Below, one piece after another: positions 44,767 to 53,252 of a DNA stretch of 64,000 bases (position 1 is its first letter; each line of letters opens with the position of its first letter). Both the position numbers and the translations under genes were made by a program. A model generated the notes under the pieces. The model ran no database searches and was not told the DNA's origin. It was given only the letters and a program-made list of their open reading frames with translations. The DNA is from Bradyrhizobium sp. 1 (GTDB taxonomy: Bacteria > Pseudomonadota > Alphaproteobacteria > Rhizobiales > Xanthobacteraceae), in the NCBI RefSeq assembly GCF_023073315.1, contig NZ_JADPJH010000034.1, forward strand, positions 515,343 to 579,342, in the 5' to 3' direction.

Positions 44767-45794
44767 CGCTCATGAAAAAGATCGGATTCCTCTCGTTCGG
44801 GCACTGGACGCCCTCGCCGCAGTCGCAGACCCGCTCGGCCGCGGATACGCTGCTGCAATCCATCGAGCTTGCGATTGCGGCTGAGCAGTTGGGGGCGGAC
44901 GGCGCCTATTTCCGCGTGCATCATTTCGCGCGCCAGCTCGCCTCGCCCTTCCCGCTGCTCGCCGCCGTCGGCGCCAGGACCAGCACAATCGAGATCGGCA
45001 CGGCCGTGATCGACATGCGCTACGAGAACCCGCTCTACATGCTGGAGGACGCAAGCAGCGCCGACCTCATCGCCGGCGGACGGCTCCAACTCGGCATCAG
45101 CCGCGGCTCGCCCGAGCAGGTGATCGATGGCTGGCGCTATTTCGGTTACCAGCCGGCCGAGGGCCAGAGTGATGCCGACATGGGGCGGCGCCATGCCGAG
45201 GTCTTCCTCGACCTGCTCCGCGGCGAAGGTTTTGCAAAACCCAATCCGCAGCCGATGTTTCCAAACCCGCCGGGACTGCTGCGGCTCGAGCCGCATGCCC
45301 CGGGCCTGCGCGAACGGATCTGGTGGGGCGCCGGCTCGAACGCGACCGCGGTGTGGGCGGCGAAGCACGGCATGAATTTGCAGAGCTCGACGCTGAAAAA
45401 CGACGAGACCGGCGAAGCTTTTCACGTGCAGCAGGCTGCCCAGATCCGCGGCTATCGCGCCGCGTGGAAGGACGCCGGCCACAGCCGTGAGCCCCGCGTC
45501 TCCGTCAGCCGGAGCATTTTTGCGCTGATGGACGATCGCGACCGCGCCTATTTCGGCGGCGAGCGCGGCGGCGAAGACCAGATCGGCTTCATCGACCCGC
45601 GTACGCGCGCGATCTTCGGGCGAAGCTATGCGGCCGAGCCGGATGCACTGATCGAGCAGTTGCGGCAGGACGAGGCGATTGCGGAGGCGGATACGCTGCT
45701 GCTGACGATCCCGAACCAGCTCGGTGTCGATTACTGCGCGCATGCGATCGAAGCGATCCTGAAGCATATCGCGCCGGCGCTGGGGTGGCGGTGA
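44763..45794 (+). CDS. LLM class flavin-dependent oxidoreductase (luciferase-like)
   Basis: A 343-residue protein with the luciferase-like barrel: LAIAAEQLGADGAYFRVHHFARQLASPFPLLAAVGARTSTIEIGTAVIDM at the N-terminal half and GGRLQLGISRGSPEQVIDG in the middle. Such enzymes use reduced flavin and oxygen. The start overlaps the LysR stop as ATGA, with a second ATG at 44772. The coupling to a LysR gene beside a flavin-reductase-bearing styAB pair suggests that the reductase could feed both oxygenases; this is inference. Substrate unknown. Confidence 0.87.
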   Translation: MTLMKKIGFLSFGHWTPSPQSQTRSAADTLLQSIELAIAAEQLGADGAYFRVHHFARQLASPFPLLAAVGARTSTIEIGTAVIDMRYENPLYMLEDASSADLIAGGRLQLGISRGSPEQVIDGWRYFGYQPAEGQSDADMGRRHAEVFLDLLRGEGFAKPNPQPMFPNPPGLLRLEPHAPGLRERIWWGAGSNATAVWAAKHGMNLQSSTLKNDETGEAFHVQQAAQIRGYRAAWKDAGHSREPRVSVSRSIFALMDDRDRAYFGGERGGEDQIGFIDPRTRAIFGRSYAAEPDALIEQLRQDEAIAEADTLLLTIPNQLGVDYCAHAIEAILKHIAPALGWR

Positions 45795-45820
45795 GGCAAT
45801 CGCCTGACCCGTTGCGCAGG

Positions 45821-46261
45821 TCAGGCCAGCTCTTGCTGACCTCTGATCTTGTCAAGCCAGGCCACTAAACGCGGGTGTTTGGTATATCGGCCTTCAAGGC
45901 TTGCGAGCTCCTGCTGGAACACCGGCAGCGACAGCAGCCTTTCGATATCGGGCTCCCTGATCTTCCAGATCTCCGCCGGGAAAAAGCCGTGCACCTTCAG
46001 CTCGTAGAGCTCGAAGATCGCGTGGATGATTTCATGCACGGCCCGCCGCTCGTCCGCCGTCACCTCGAGGCCGCCATCGGCCCCTTGTTCGAGGAACACC
46101 GCGACCGGCAGGCGGCGCCGCAGGTCGGAGACCCGGTCGGAATATCGCAGGAAGATGTCCGCGCCCAGACGCCGGTTGTTGGTGTGGAGCGCTACGTAGA
46201 TCGCCGTCATGCCGACGATGACCGTCCCGAGCGTCATGAATCTGAGAACATGTTCGAGCAC
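45821..46261 (-). CDS. Hypothetical membrane-anchored protein
   Basis: A 146-residue protein with one N-terminal membrane helix (FMTLGTVIVGMTAIYVALHT). A helical cytoplasmic domain follows: NRRLGADIFLRYSDRVSDLRRRLP and HEIIHAIFELYELKVHGFFPAEIWKIREPDIERLLSLPVF. This resembles small proteins of unknown function found beside signalling genes in many bacteria, but I cannot name a family. It is convergent with the luciferase-like gene. No operon partner is apparent. Confidence 0.65.
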   Translation of the reverse strand: MLEHVLRFMTLGTVIVGMTAIYVALHTNNRRLGADIFLRYSDRVSDLRRRLPVAVFLEQGADGGLEVTADERRAVHEIIHAIFELYELKVHGFFPAEIWKIREPDIERLLSLPVFQQELASLEGRYTKHPRLVAWLDKIRGQQELA

Positions 46262-46352
46262 GCGTCCGTCTCCTTGCGCGAGGCAGCGGTGCTGGAAATG
46301 TAAACCACACCGAAATCTGATAAAATAGGTCGGCCGAGGCCAAGGAGATCAC

Positions 46353-46490
46353 ATGACAATCCCGTTCGAGAAGCTCAAGGCTCGCCTTCTGGCCGACCCA
46401 AAGGTCGAGGCCGAGTATGACGCGCTCGCTCCGGAATTCGAGATCGCCGCTGAATTGCTCAGGGCTCGCCTGCGGTTATCGGCGGCCTGA
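46353..46490 (+). pseudogene. Truncated HigA/XRE-type antitoxin fragment
   Basis: A 45-residue frame starting at ATG 46353, with AAGGAG 5 bases upstream. The product FEKLKARLLADPKVEAEYDALAPEFEIAAELLRARLRLSAA matches the N-terminus of HigA-like antitoxins, which continue into a helix-turn-helix. Here a stop interrupts just where that domain should begin. Remnants such as AQCRHDIAGAVT appear in another frame downstream, to about 46608. No toxin gene is next to it. The stretch 46491-46861 otherwise holds nothing I recognise. Confidence 0.5.
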
Positions 46491-46861
46491 CCTGGCGTTT
46501 GCGCAGTGTCGGCATGACATCGCGGGAGCCGTCACCGCGGATACTTCACGACACCCTTGCCGGATAGCCAGCTTCACGCACGTCGTTCCAGCACCCGGAC
46601 GGCGCTAACCTGCATGTTCACCCGTCATGCACCTTGTGCGGGAGCCGGCCGACTTGCTGCCATCTTTACGTTGCAGGCTGTCGGCCGGTATTGTTCTCAA
46701 CTGATTCTCGACTGACGAAGCGTGCAGATGCCGCGGCCGTCATCGGCGCGGTCACGTCTGGCGGGAACAATCCTGGTGCCGAGGATGAAGTCGGCGCCGT
46801 CGGGGGAGGACAATTTGCGGGACCGCGAACGCGACTGCAAGTTCGGCTAGCGTCAGTCGAA

Positions 46862-49156
46862 ATGCATCATCATACGGCTCTTCACGATCCCGTTCTGGTC
46901 GCGCTCTCGGTTTTGATCGCGGCACTCGCTTCCTATACGGCGCTGGACCTGGCGACCCGGATGCGTGCAGCTTCGGGAAGGGCTCGCCGGTCCTGGCTCG
47001 CAGCCGCTGCGATTGCCATGGGCGGCGGCATCTGGTCGATGCATTTTGTCGGCATGCTGGCCTTCAACCTGGCCGGAATCGAGATCTCGTACGATCCATT
47101 CCCGACCCTGCTCTCGCTTGTCATTCCCATTGTCGTCGCCGCCGCGGCCTTTGCCGTCGTCGGACGACGCAAGCAGGCCCTGCTTGCATCAGGCTTTGCT
47201 ATGGGACTTGGTATCGCCGGCATGCACTATACCGGCATGGCCGCGATGCGAATGGCGGCCTTCCTGGCGTACGATCTCCGGTGGGTCGTGCTCTCGATCG
47301 CGATCGCGATCAGCGCCTCGGTGGTGGCGCTGTGGCTCGCTTTTCGCAACACCAGCGCGGTCCAGCGGCTGTTCGCCGGATTCGTGATGGGCCTTGCGAT
47401 CTCCGGCATGCACTACGCCGCGATGGAAGGCGCCATGTTCCTGCCGGCGGACCCGATGGCAGGGCGGGCGGAACATGTCGGCGTCGGCCAAGCGCCACTC
47501 GCCTTCGTGCTCGCCGGCATCACCATCCTGATCCTGAGCATCGGGATCGCCGCGGCGGTCTATGACAGGGCGTCCGCGGAGCGCGCCCAGCGCGAGGCGG
47601 GCGCACTGAGGCGCAGCGAAGAACGCTTTCGGCTCCTGGTGGAGGGCATCGCCGACCACGCGATCTTCATGCTCGATCCGGATGGGCGCGTCGGCAACTG
47701 GAATCTCGGCGCGCGCCGGCTGATGGGCTATGGCGATGACGTGGTCGGAACGAGCTACACGATCTTTCATACCGAGGAGGATTGTGCGGCCGGAGCCCCG
47801 GCCCGCGCGCTCGCCGAAGCCGAACGCGACGGCAAATGCGCCATCGAAGGCTGGCGCGTGCGCAAGGACGGCAGCCGGTTCTGGGCGGAGGCAACCATCG
47901 TCTCGGTCCGGAACGACAGCGGCGCAATCACGGGCTTTGCCAAGATCGTGCGCGATGTCAGCGAAAGGAGACGGGCGCAGGAAGCGCTGGATCGGGCGCG
48001 CGAAGCACTGACGATGTCGCAGAAGATGGAGACCATCGGCCAGCTGACCGGCGGCGTGGCCCACGATTTCAACAATTTGCTCGCGGCCGTTCTCGGCAGC
48101 CTCGAGCTTTTGAAGAAGCGCCTGCCGCCGGGCGATCCGAGGATCCAGCGCCTGGTGGACAACGCGATGCAAGGCGCGCAGCGGGGTGCCTCCCTGACCC
48201 AGCGGATGCTTGCTTTCGCGCGCAAACAGGATCTCAGGCCGGCAGTCGTCGATGTCCGCGAGCTGGTGCATGGCATGGCGTCACTGTTGAAATTCGAGGC
48301 CGGAATCCGGGTCGAGACGTTGTTTCCGATGGACCTGCCGAAGGTGAAGGTCGATGCGAACCAGCTCGAACTGGCTGTCCTCAACCTGGCGGTCAACGCG
48401 CGTGATGCGATGCCGGACGGTGGCCTGATTACCATCGCGGCTCGCGAGGAACGGGACGGCGGCGGCCCTCCGTCGAACGGCTACGTTGCGCTCTCGGTGA
48501 GCGACAGCGGCTGCGGCATGGACGATCAGACCCTCAAGCACGCTCAGGAGCCGTTCTTTACGACCAAGGGCGTCGGCAAAGGCACCGGGCTCGGTCTGTC
48601 AATGGTCCACGGACTTGCCGAGCAGTCTGGCGGCAGGCTCGTCTTGAAGAGCCGTCCTGGCGAGGGTACGACGGCAGACATCTGGCTGCCGATCGCCGAA
48701 GAAACCGCGGTGCCGGACCTGCGCGCGGAAGCTCCCGCACCCGTATCTCGGGCCAGCCGGCAGCTTGCCGTGCTCGTCGTCGACGACGACCTCCTGGTGC
48801 TCGAGAACACGGCCGTGATGCTGGAGGATCTTGGGCACACGGTGCTCGAGGCGCGCTCGGGCGAGGAGGCGCTGGATTTGCTCCGCCGCACGCGGACCAT
48901 CGACCTGGTTGTCACCGACTATGCCATGCCCGGCATGACTGGATTGCAGCTTGCAAGCGCTGTCGCCGCGGAGCGCCCTGGGACGGTCATCCTCCTGAGC
49001 TCGGGATATGCGGACATTCCCAGCGACACGCAATCCAGCCTGCCGCGTTTACCAAAGCCTTTCGACCAGGCTGCGCTTGCGAAGGCCGTCCAGGCCGCGA
49101 TGCATGAAGAAGAGCCAACCGGATCTATCGTCGCGTTTCGGCCGAAGAGCGCGTGA
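46862..49156 (+). CDS. MHYT-PAS hybrid histidine kinase
   Basis: A 764-residue membrane signalling protein. The N-terminal MHYT sensor has about seven helices with the repeated motif SMHFVGM, GMHYTGM and GMHYAAM, thought to bind copper or to sense gases. A PAS domain follows (RLLVEGIADHAIFMLDPDGRVGNWN). The kinase core has its phospho-acceptor H401 in GGVAHDFNNLLAA, the N box NLAVNARDAMPDGG and G boxes DSGCGMDD and GKGTGLGLS. A receiver domain ends the protein, with D686 in VVTDYAMPGMTG. It has no separate response regulator nearby, so the phosphate probably passes to a distant phosphotransfer protein. The start is uncertain; 46862 fits the first helix. Confidence 0.9.
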   Translation: MHHHTALHDPVLVALSVLIAALASYTALDLATRMRAASGRARRSWLAAAAIAMGGGIWSMHFVGMLAFNLAGIEISYDPFPTLLSLVIPIVVAAAAFAVVGRRKQALLASGFAMGLGIAGMHYTGMAAMRMAAFLAYDLRWVVLSIAIAISASVVALWLAFRNTSAVQRLFAGFVMGLAISGMHYAAMEGAMFLPADPMAGRAEHVGVGQAPLAFVLAGITILILSIGIAAAVYDRASAERAQREAGALRRSEERFRLLVEGIADHAIFMLDPDGRVGNWNLGARRLMGYGDDVVGTSYTIFHTEEDCAAGAPARALAEAERDGKCAIEGWRVRKDGSRFWAEATIVSVRNDSGAITGFAKIVRDVSERRRAQEALDRAREALTMSQKMETIGQLTGGVAHDFNNLLAAVLGSLELLKKRLPPGDPRIQRLVDNAMQGAQRGASLTQRMLAFARKQDLRPAVVDVRELVHGMASLLKFEAGIRVETLFPMDLPKVKVDANQLELAVLNLAVNARDAMPDGGLITIAAREERDGGGPPSNGYVALSVSDSGCGMDDQTLKHAQEPFFTTKGVGKGTGLGLSMVHGLAEQSGGRLVLKSRPGEGTTADIWLPIAEETAVPDLRAEAPAPVSRASRQLAVLVVDDDLLVLENTAVMLEDLGHTVLEARSGEEALDLLRRTRTIDLVVTDYAMPGMTGLQLASAVAAERPGTVILLSSGYADIPSDTQSSLPRLPKPFDQAALAKAVQAAMHEEEPTGSIVAFRPKSA

Positions 49157-49210
49157 CTGCCGAATGATGCGTGGCGCGCCCGCGCACGAACAGAACAGCG
49201 ATGGCCCCCC

Positions 49211-49807
49211 TCACCCCGCCTTCACACCCGCATCGATCAACATCTTCGCCGCTGCGAGCGCCGACTGCGCCGGCCCGTCCTCCGACTGCTGGCCCGTGAC
49301 GTAGATGCCCTCAACCAGCAGCAGCAGCGCGTCGCCGAGCAGGTTCGGTTGACGCGCCCCCATGCCGGCTGCGAGTTCGCGCAGGCGCTTGCGGAACACC
49401 TTCTTGTGGGCTTCGGCGACCTGGCGGGCCGGATTGTCGCGCGACGGATATTCCACCGTGGCATTGCTGAGGCCGCAGCCGCGATAGCCCTTGGCTACAG
49501 CACGCGCTGACAGCTGGCTGATATAGGCGAGCACGTGGTCGCGCGCGTTGCTGTAAGTTTTGCCGCCAGGGCGCTCAAAGTTCTCCCAGAAACTCACATC
49601 GTAGTCGCGCAAATAGGCGGCGGCGAGATCGTCCTTGGAGGCGAAGCTGCGATAGAGGCTGGGCTTGGTCACACCGGCGCGGTCCACGACCTCGTCGACG
49701 CCGACGGCGCGGATGCCCTCGCGGTAGAACAGCTCGCTTGCGGAGGCGCGAATCCGGTCGGCGGCCCGGAGCGGCGCCTGCGCGGGCGTTTGGACTTTTT
49801 TCTTCAT
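49211..49807 (-). CDS. TetR/AcrR family transcriptional regulator
   Basis: A 198-residue regulator. The DNA-binding domain is IRASASELFYREGIRAVGVDEVVDRAGVTKPSLYRSFASKDDLAAAYL. The C-terminal effector half shows YRGCGLSNATVEYPSRDNPARQVA, a segment common in this TetR subgroup. It is divergent from an MFS transporter and shares the near-perfect operator at 49842-49892 with it. It is likely a repressor of the exporter. Confidence 0.88.
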   Translation of the reverse strand: MKKKVQTPAQAPLRAADRIRASASELFYREGIRAVGVDEVVDRAGVTKPSLYRSFASKDDLAAAYLRDYDVSFWENFERPGGKTYSNARDHVLAYISQLSARAVAKGYRGCGLSNATVEYPSRDNPARQVAEAHKKVFRKRLRELAAGMGARQPNLLGDALLLLVEGIYVTGQQSEDGPAQSALAAAKMLIDAGVKAG

Positions 49808-49841
49808 CGGCTCCGCTGCCTTCCAGATAGGCTTGACAATG

Positions 49842-49892
49842 TTACTGACCGGTACGTACTAATGCCGCATCGCAATACGTACCGGTAAGTAA
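49842..49892. promoter_or_regulatory. Paired 17-base operator arms between tetR and MFS gene
   Basis: TTACTGACCGGTACGTA (49842-49858) and TACGTACCGGTAAGTAA (49876-49892) are inverted copies with a single mismatch and a 17-base spacer. Each arm contains the smaller palindrome GTACGTAC or TACCGGTA. The right arm ends one base before the MFS start codon. Two TetR dimers could bind here. Confidence 0.7.
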
Positions 49893-49893
49893 C

Positions 49894-51189
49894 ATGCCCC
49901 CAGCTCCTATTCAATCCACCGCCGTCTCCCGGCGGCCATTCGGCCAGAGCTACGCCTTCGTGGTCGTCGCCGTGATCTTCCTGGCGCTGCTGGCGTCCGC
50001 GGGCCTGCGCTCGACGCCGGGCGTGCTGATGCTGCCGCTGCAGAAATCCTTCGGCTGGGACGTCAGCCTGGTCTCGTCCTCGGCCGCAATCGGCATCTTC
50101 CTCTATGGCCTCGCAGGCCCGTTCGCCGCCGCCGTGATGCAGCGCTTCGGCATCCGCCGGACCGTGCTGGGCGCGCTGGCGCTGATGTCGGCCTCGACCG
50201 CTGCGAGCTATTTCATGACCGCGCCGTGGCAATTGTTCATGACCTGGGGGCTGCTCTCCGGCATCGGCTCGGGCGCGGTTGCCAACGTGCTCGGCGCCAC
50301 CATCGTCAATCGCTGGTTCACCACCAATCGCGGCCTCGTCATGGGACTTTTGACGGCGAGCACCGCGACCGGCACGCTCGTCTTCATGCCGGGCCTTGCG
50401 GCACTGGTCGAATGGGGCGGCTGGAAACCGGTCGTGTTGACGGTGGCCGCCTGCTGCGCGGCGCTGATTCCGCTGATTTATCTTCTGGTGCCGGAGCGGC
50501 CCGCGTCGATCGGCCAGCGCTCCTATGGCAGCACGCATGACGACCAGCCCGCTAGCCCGGGGCAGGGCAACCCGTTCGTCGCCGCGCTCAGCAACCTTGC
50601 GCGCGCTTCGAAGACGCCGACCTTCTGGTTCCTGTTCGCGACCTTCTTCATCTGCGGCTTCACCACCAATGGCCTCGTCGGCACACATCTGATCGCGTTC
50701 TGCGGCGACCACGGCATTTTCGAGGTGCAGGCCGCGAGCCTGCTCGCGCTGATGGGATTCTTCGACCTGTTCGGCACGACGCTGTCGGGCTGGCTCACCG
50801 ACCGTTTCGATCCGCGCAAGCTGCTGTTCTTCTATTACGGCCTGCGCGGGCTGTCGCTGATCTACCTGCCCTACTCGGATTTCTCCCTGGTCAGCCTGAC
50901 GGTCTTCGCGGCGTTCTACGGGCTCGACTGGATCGCCACCGTGCCGCCGACCGTGCGCATCGCCAACGAGACCTTCGGCGACAAGAACGCGCCGCTGATC
51001 TTCGGCTGGGTGGTCGCGGGCCATCAGCTCGGGGCTGCCTGTGCCGCCTTCTTCGCCGGCTTCATGCGCTCGTCGCAGGGTGACTATCTGCAAGCCTTCA
51101 TGATCGCAGGCGCGACCGGCCTCGTCGCAGCCGTGCTGTCGCTGATGATCGGCCGGCGGCCGGTAGAGCCTGCGCTCGCCACGGCGTGA
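49894..51189 (+). CDS. MFS transporter (oxalate/formate antiporter-like group)
   Basis: A 431-residue inner-membrane transporter with 12 hydrophobic segments. LRSTPGVLMLPLQKSFGWDVSLVSSSAAIGIFLYGLAGPFAAAVMQRFGIRR is typical of the group that includes oxalate/formate and monocarboxylate transporters. The central loop is polar (GSTHDDQPASPGQGNP). The ATG at 49894 lies immediately after the operator, leaving no room for a standard ribosome site downstream of it. It is probably repressed by the divergent TetR. Substrate unknown. Confidence 0.87.
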   Translation: MPPAPIQSTAVSRRPFGQSYAFVVVAVIFLALLASAGLRSTPGVLMLPLQKSFGWDVSLVSSSAAIGIFLYGLAGPFAAAVMQRFGIRRTVLGALALMSASTAASYFMTAPWQLFMTWGLLSGIGSGAVANVLGATIVNRWFTTNRGLVMGLLTASTATGTLVFMPGLAALVEWGGWKPVVLTVAACCAALIPLIYLLVPERPASIGQRSYGSTHDDQPASPGQGNPFVAALSNLARASKTPTFWFLFATFFICGFTTNGLVGTHLIAFCGDHGIFEVQAASLLALMGFFDLFGTTLSGWLTDRFDPRKLLFFYYGLRGLSLIYLPYSDFSLVSLTVFAAFYGLDWIATVPPTVRIANETFGDKNAPLIFGWVVAGHQLGAACAAFFAGFMRSSQGDYLQAFMIAGATGLVAAVLSLMIGRRPVEPALATA

Positions 51190-51202
51190 GCGGACGCATC
51201 GG

Positions 51203-51233
51203 TTCCGGGGCACGCCAATCGGCTGCCCCGGAA
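51203..51233. terminator. Bidirectional hairpin between convergent genes
   Basis: TTCCGGGGCA (51203-51212) pairs perfectly with TGCCCCGGAA (51224-51233). It lies in the 60 bases between the convergent MFS and aminotransferase genes and could end transcription from both sides. No long T tract follows on either strand. Confidence 0.6.
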
Positions 51234-51249
51234 TCGGTCATCGCACGGC

Positions 51250-52581
51250 TTATCCGGTCTTCGTCCCCGTGACGACGGCCAGCGCCTCGACAAGACGGTC
51301 GAGATCGGCCTCATCGGTGAACAGCGCCGGCGTCACGCGGATGCACTGGCCCTTGGCGACCCCGGCGCGGCGCACCGTCATCACCTTGTGGCTGTCCCGG
51401 AGCTTCACCACGGTCGCGTCGTTGTCGGCCTTGCTGGTCTTGCCGGCGAGGCGGAAGGACGTGATCGCGCCGTACGAGCCGACTTCGTCCGGCGTCAGGA
51501 TCTCGATGTCCTTGAATCCACGGGCGCGGCTCACCCAATAGTCGCGCAAATAGCGCAGGCGGGCCTGCTTCGCTGCCGCGCCGATCTGCTGATGCAGCAC
51601 CACGGCCGTGGGCACGGTCAGCACCGTCGCGAAATTGACCGTGCCGGTATGCACCCGCGAGCGGATGTCGGTCTCGGCAAAGTCCTCGTCGCCCATGTCG
51701 CGGTCGATGTCGGCGAGGCGATCCTTCCTGATGTAGAGAAAGCCCACCCCGAGTGGCGCGCCGATCCATTTGTGCAGATTGAAGCCGACGAAATCGGCCT
51801 CGAGCTCACCGACCTTGAAGTCCATCTGGCCCCAGGAATGAGCGGCGTCGACGATGGTATCGATGCCCTTGGCCTTCGCCATGCGGGCGATGTCGGCGAT
51901 CGGCATGACGAAGCCGGTGCGATGGCTGACATGGGTCAGGAGCAGGAGCCTCGTCTTGGGATTGGCTTCGATAGCGCGGGCATAGGCGTCGAGCACCGCC
52001 TGGCGGGTGGCGGGTTCCGGGACATCGAACTTGACCACCTCGACGCCACGGCGGCCCTTCAGCGCGTTCATTGCATACTGCATCGAATCATAGTCGAGGT
52101 CGGCATAGAGCACGCCGTCGCCGGGCTTCAGCCTGTTGTAGCCGCCGATGAGGAGTTGCAGCGCTTCGGTCGCGCCGCGGGTGAGCGCGATCTCGTCGGG
52201 CGCAGCACCAACCGCCTCCGCCACCTTGGCGCGCACAGCCTCGAAATCCGCCCCCGCGCGCTGTCGCGCATAGTAGGTGTTCTGATAATTGATCATGTCG
52301 GACTGGCGGATGAACTCGCGCCTCACCGGCTCAGGCATGATGCCCCAATAGCCGTTCTCGAAATTGACGACATCGGGCGTCACCGCATAGAGGCCCTTCA
52401 CGGCCGTCCAATAGGCCTTGTCGGTAGCGATGGCCGCCGCTGTTCCGGTCGGCTGCGGCGGCAGGGCTTCGGCCGCGATGGCCGGCGTCGCCAGCGATGC
52501 GACGGCTGCGGCCGCAAGACCCTTCAGGATCGACCGGCGGTCGGACGTTAGTGTCTCAGTCAGATGCATATCAGTCTCCAC
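51250..52581 (-). CDS. Class V aminotransferase-like PLP enzyme, Tat-exported
   Basis: A 443-residue pyridoxal-phosphate enzyme. The N-terminus SDRRSILKGLAAAAVASLATPAIAA is a twin-arginine export signal, consistent with cofactor loading before export. ALTRGATEALQLLIGGY, VDAAHSWGQMDF and FNLHKWIGAPLGVGFLY (the Schiff-base lysine is in HKW) place it in the isopenicillin N epimerase/cysteine desulfurase-like branch. The reaction is unknown. ATG 52569 is a likely alternative start. No operon partner is present. Confidence 0.85.
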   Translation of the reverse strand: METDMHLTETLTSDRRSILKGLAAAAVASLATPAIAAEALPPQPTGTAAAIATDKAYWTAVKGLYAVTPDVVNFENGYWGIMPEPVRREFIRQSDMINYQNTYYARQRAGADFEAVRAKVAEAVGAAPDEIALTRGATEALQLLIGGYNRLKPGDGVLYADLDYDSMQYAMNALKGRRGVEVVKFDVPEPATRQAVLDAYARAIEANPKTRLLLLTHVSHRTGFVMPIADIARMAKAKGIDTIVDAAHSWGQMDFKVGELEADFVGFNLHKWIGAPLGVGFLYIRKDRLADIDRDMGDEDFAETDIRSRVHTGTVNFATVLTVPTAVVLHQQIGAAAKQARLRYLRDYWVSRARGFKDIEILTPDEVGSYGAITSFRLAGKTSKADNDATVVKLRDSHKVMTVRRAGVAKGQCIRVTPALFTDEADLDRLVEALAVVTGTKTG

Positions 52582-52765
52582 GATGCGCGGCGAAAGGAGC
52601 AGCGATCAATAGAGCGCGAATGACGGAGCGGTGACAGTTCGATGATCGACTATGTTTCGGCGGTGACCTCGGCGCCTGGACCGACCACGACCTGCGGTCG
52701 CGATTGACTTCAACCACCACCCCGGCCAATGATGCCGTGGGGACAGTTGGAATTGTGGGGCGAGA

Positions 52766-53227
52766 ATGCGTTTGGGTGTGGGGGTCGTCGTCGTGGCCGC
52801 GTTGCTTGCGGGCTGCGCATCGGGTCCAATGGGCAGCACGGCACTGACTGATAACGTCAAGTCGAATACGGCACGCCTAGTGGTCTATCGCTCGTCGGCC
52901 CTGGGATTTGCGGTCATGCCCAACTACGCCGTCGACGGACGCGTGATTGGCGGCAGCCAGGCCGCGGGGTTCTTGTCGTGCGATCTGCCTCCGGGCCGCC
53001 ACGAGGTCGCCGTCAACAATCTGCCGCTGAGCAGCAATCTGTTCGGGCAAGGCAGCGAGAAGGTCGGCGTCGATCTGCGCGCCGGCAGCACGACCTATCT
53101 CTCTGCCCAGCCGCAGATGGGAATCGTGACGCCCGGCGCGATCACGCTGATCCAGGTCACCGAAGGCCAGGGCCGCGCCGACGTCGCCAGCCTGCATCAG
53201 AGCAGCGGCTCATGCGGCAAGGCGTGA
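52766..53227 (+). CDS. DUF2846-like lipoprotein
   Basis: A 153-residue exported lipoprotein. The lipobox LLAGC puts the modified Cys at residue 17. ARLVVYRSSALGFAVMPNYAVDGRVIGGS and GFLSCDLPPGRHEVAVNN match the pattern of DUF2846 proteins, small beta-rich lipoproteins of unknown function. It lies 25 bases before an M48 protease gene, so the two probably act together at the envelope. Confidence 0.75.
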   Translation: MRLGVGVVVVAALLAGCASGPMGSTALTDNVKSNTARLVVYRSSALGFAVMPNYAVDGRVIGGSQAAGFLSCDLPPGRHEVAVNNLPLSSNLFGQGSEKVGVDLRAGSTTYLSAQPQMGIVTPGAITLIQVTEGQGRADVASLHQSSGSCGKA

Positions 53228-53252
53228 TTCGAATCGATCCGCCAACGCGCGG

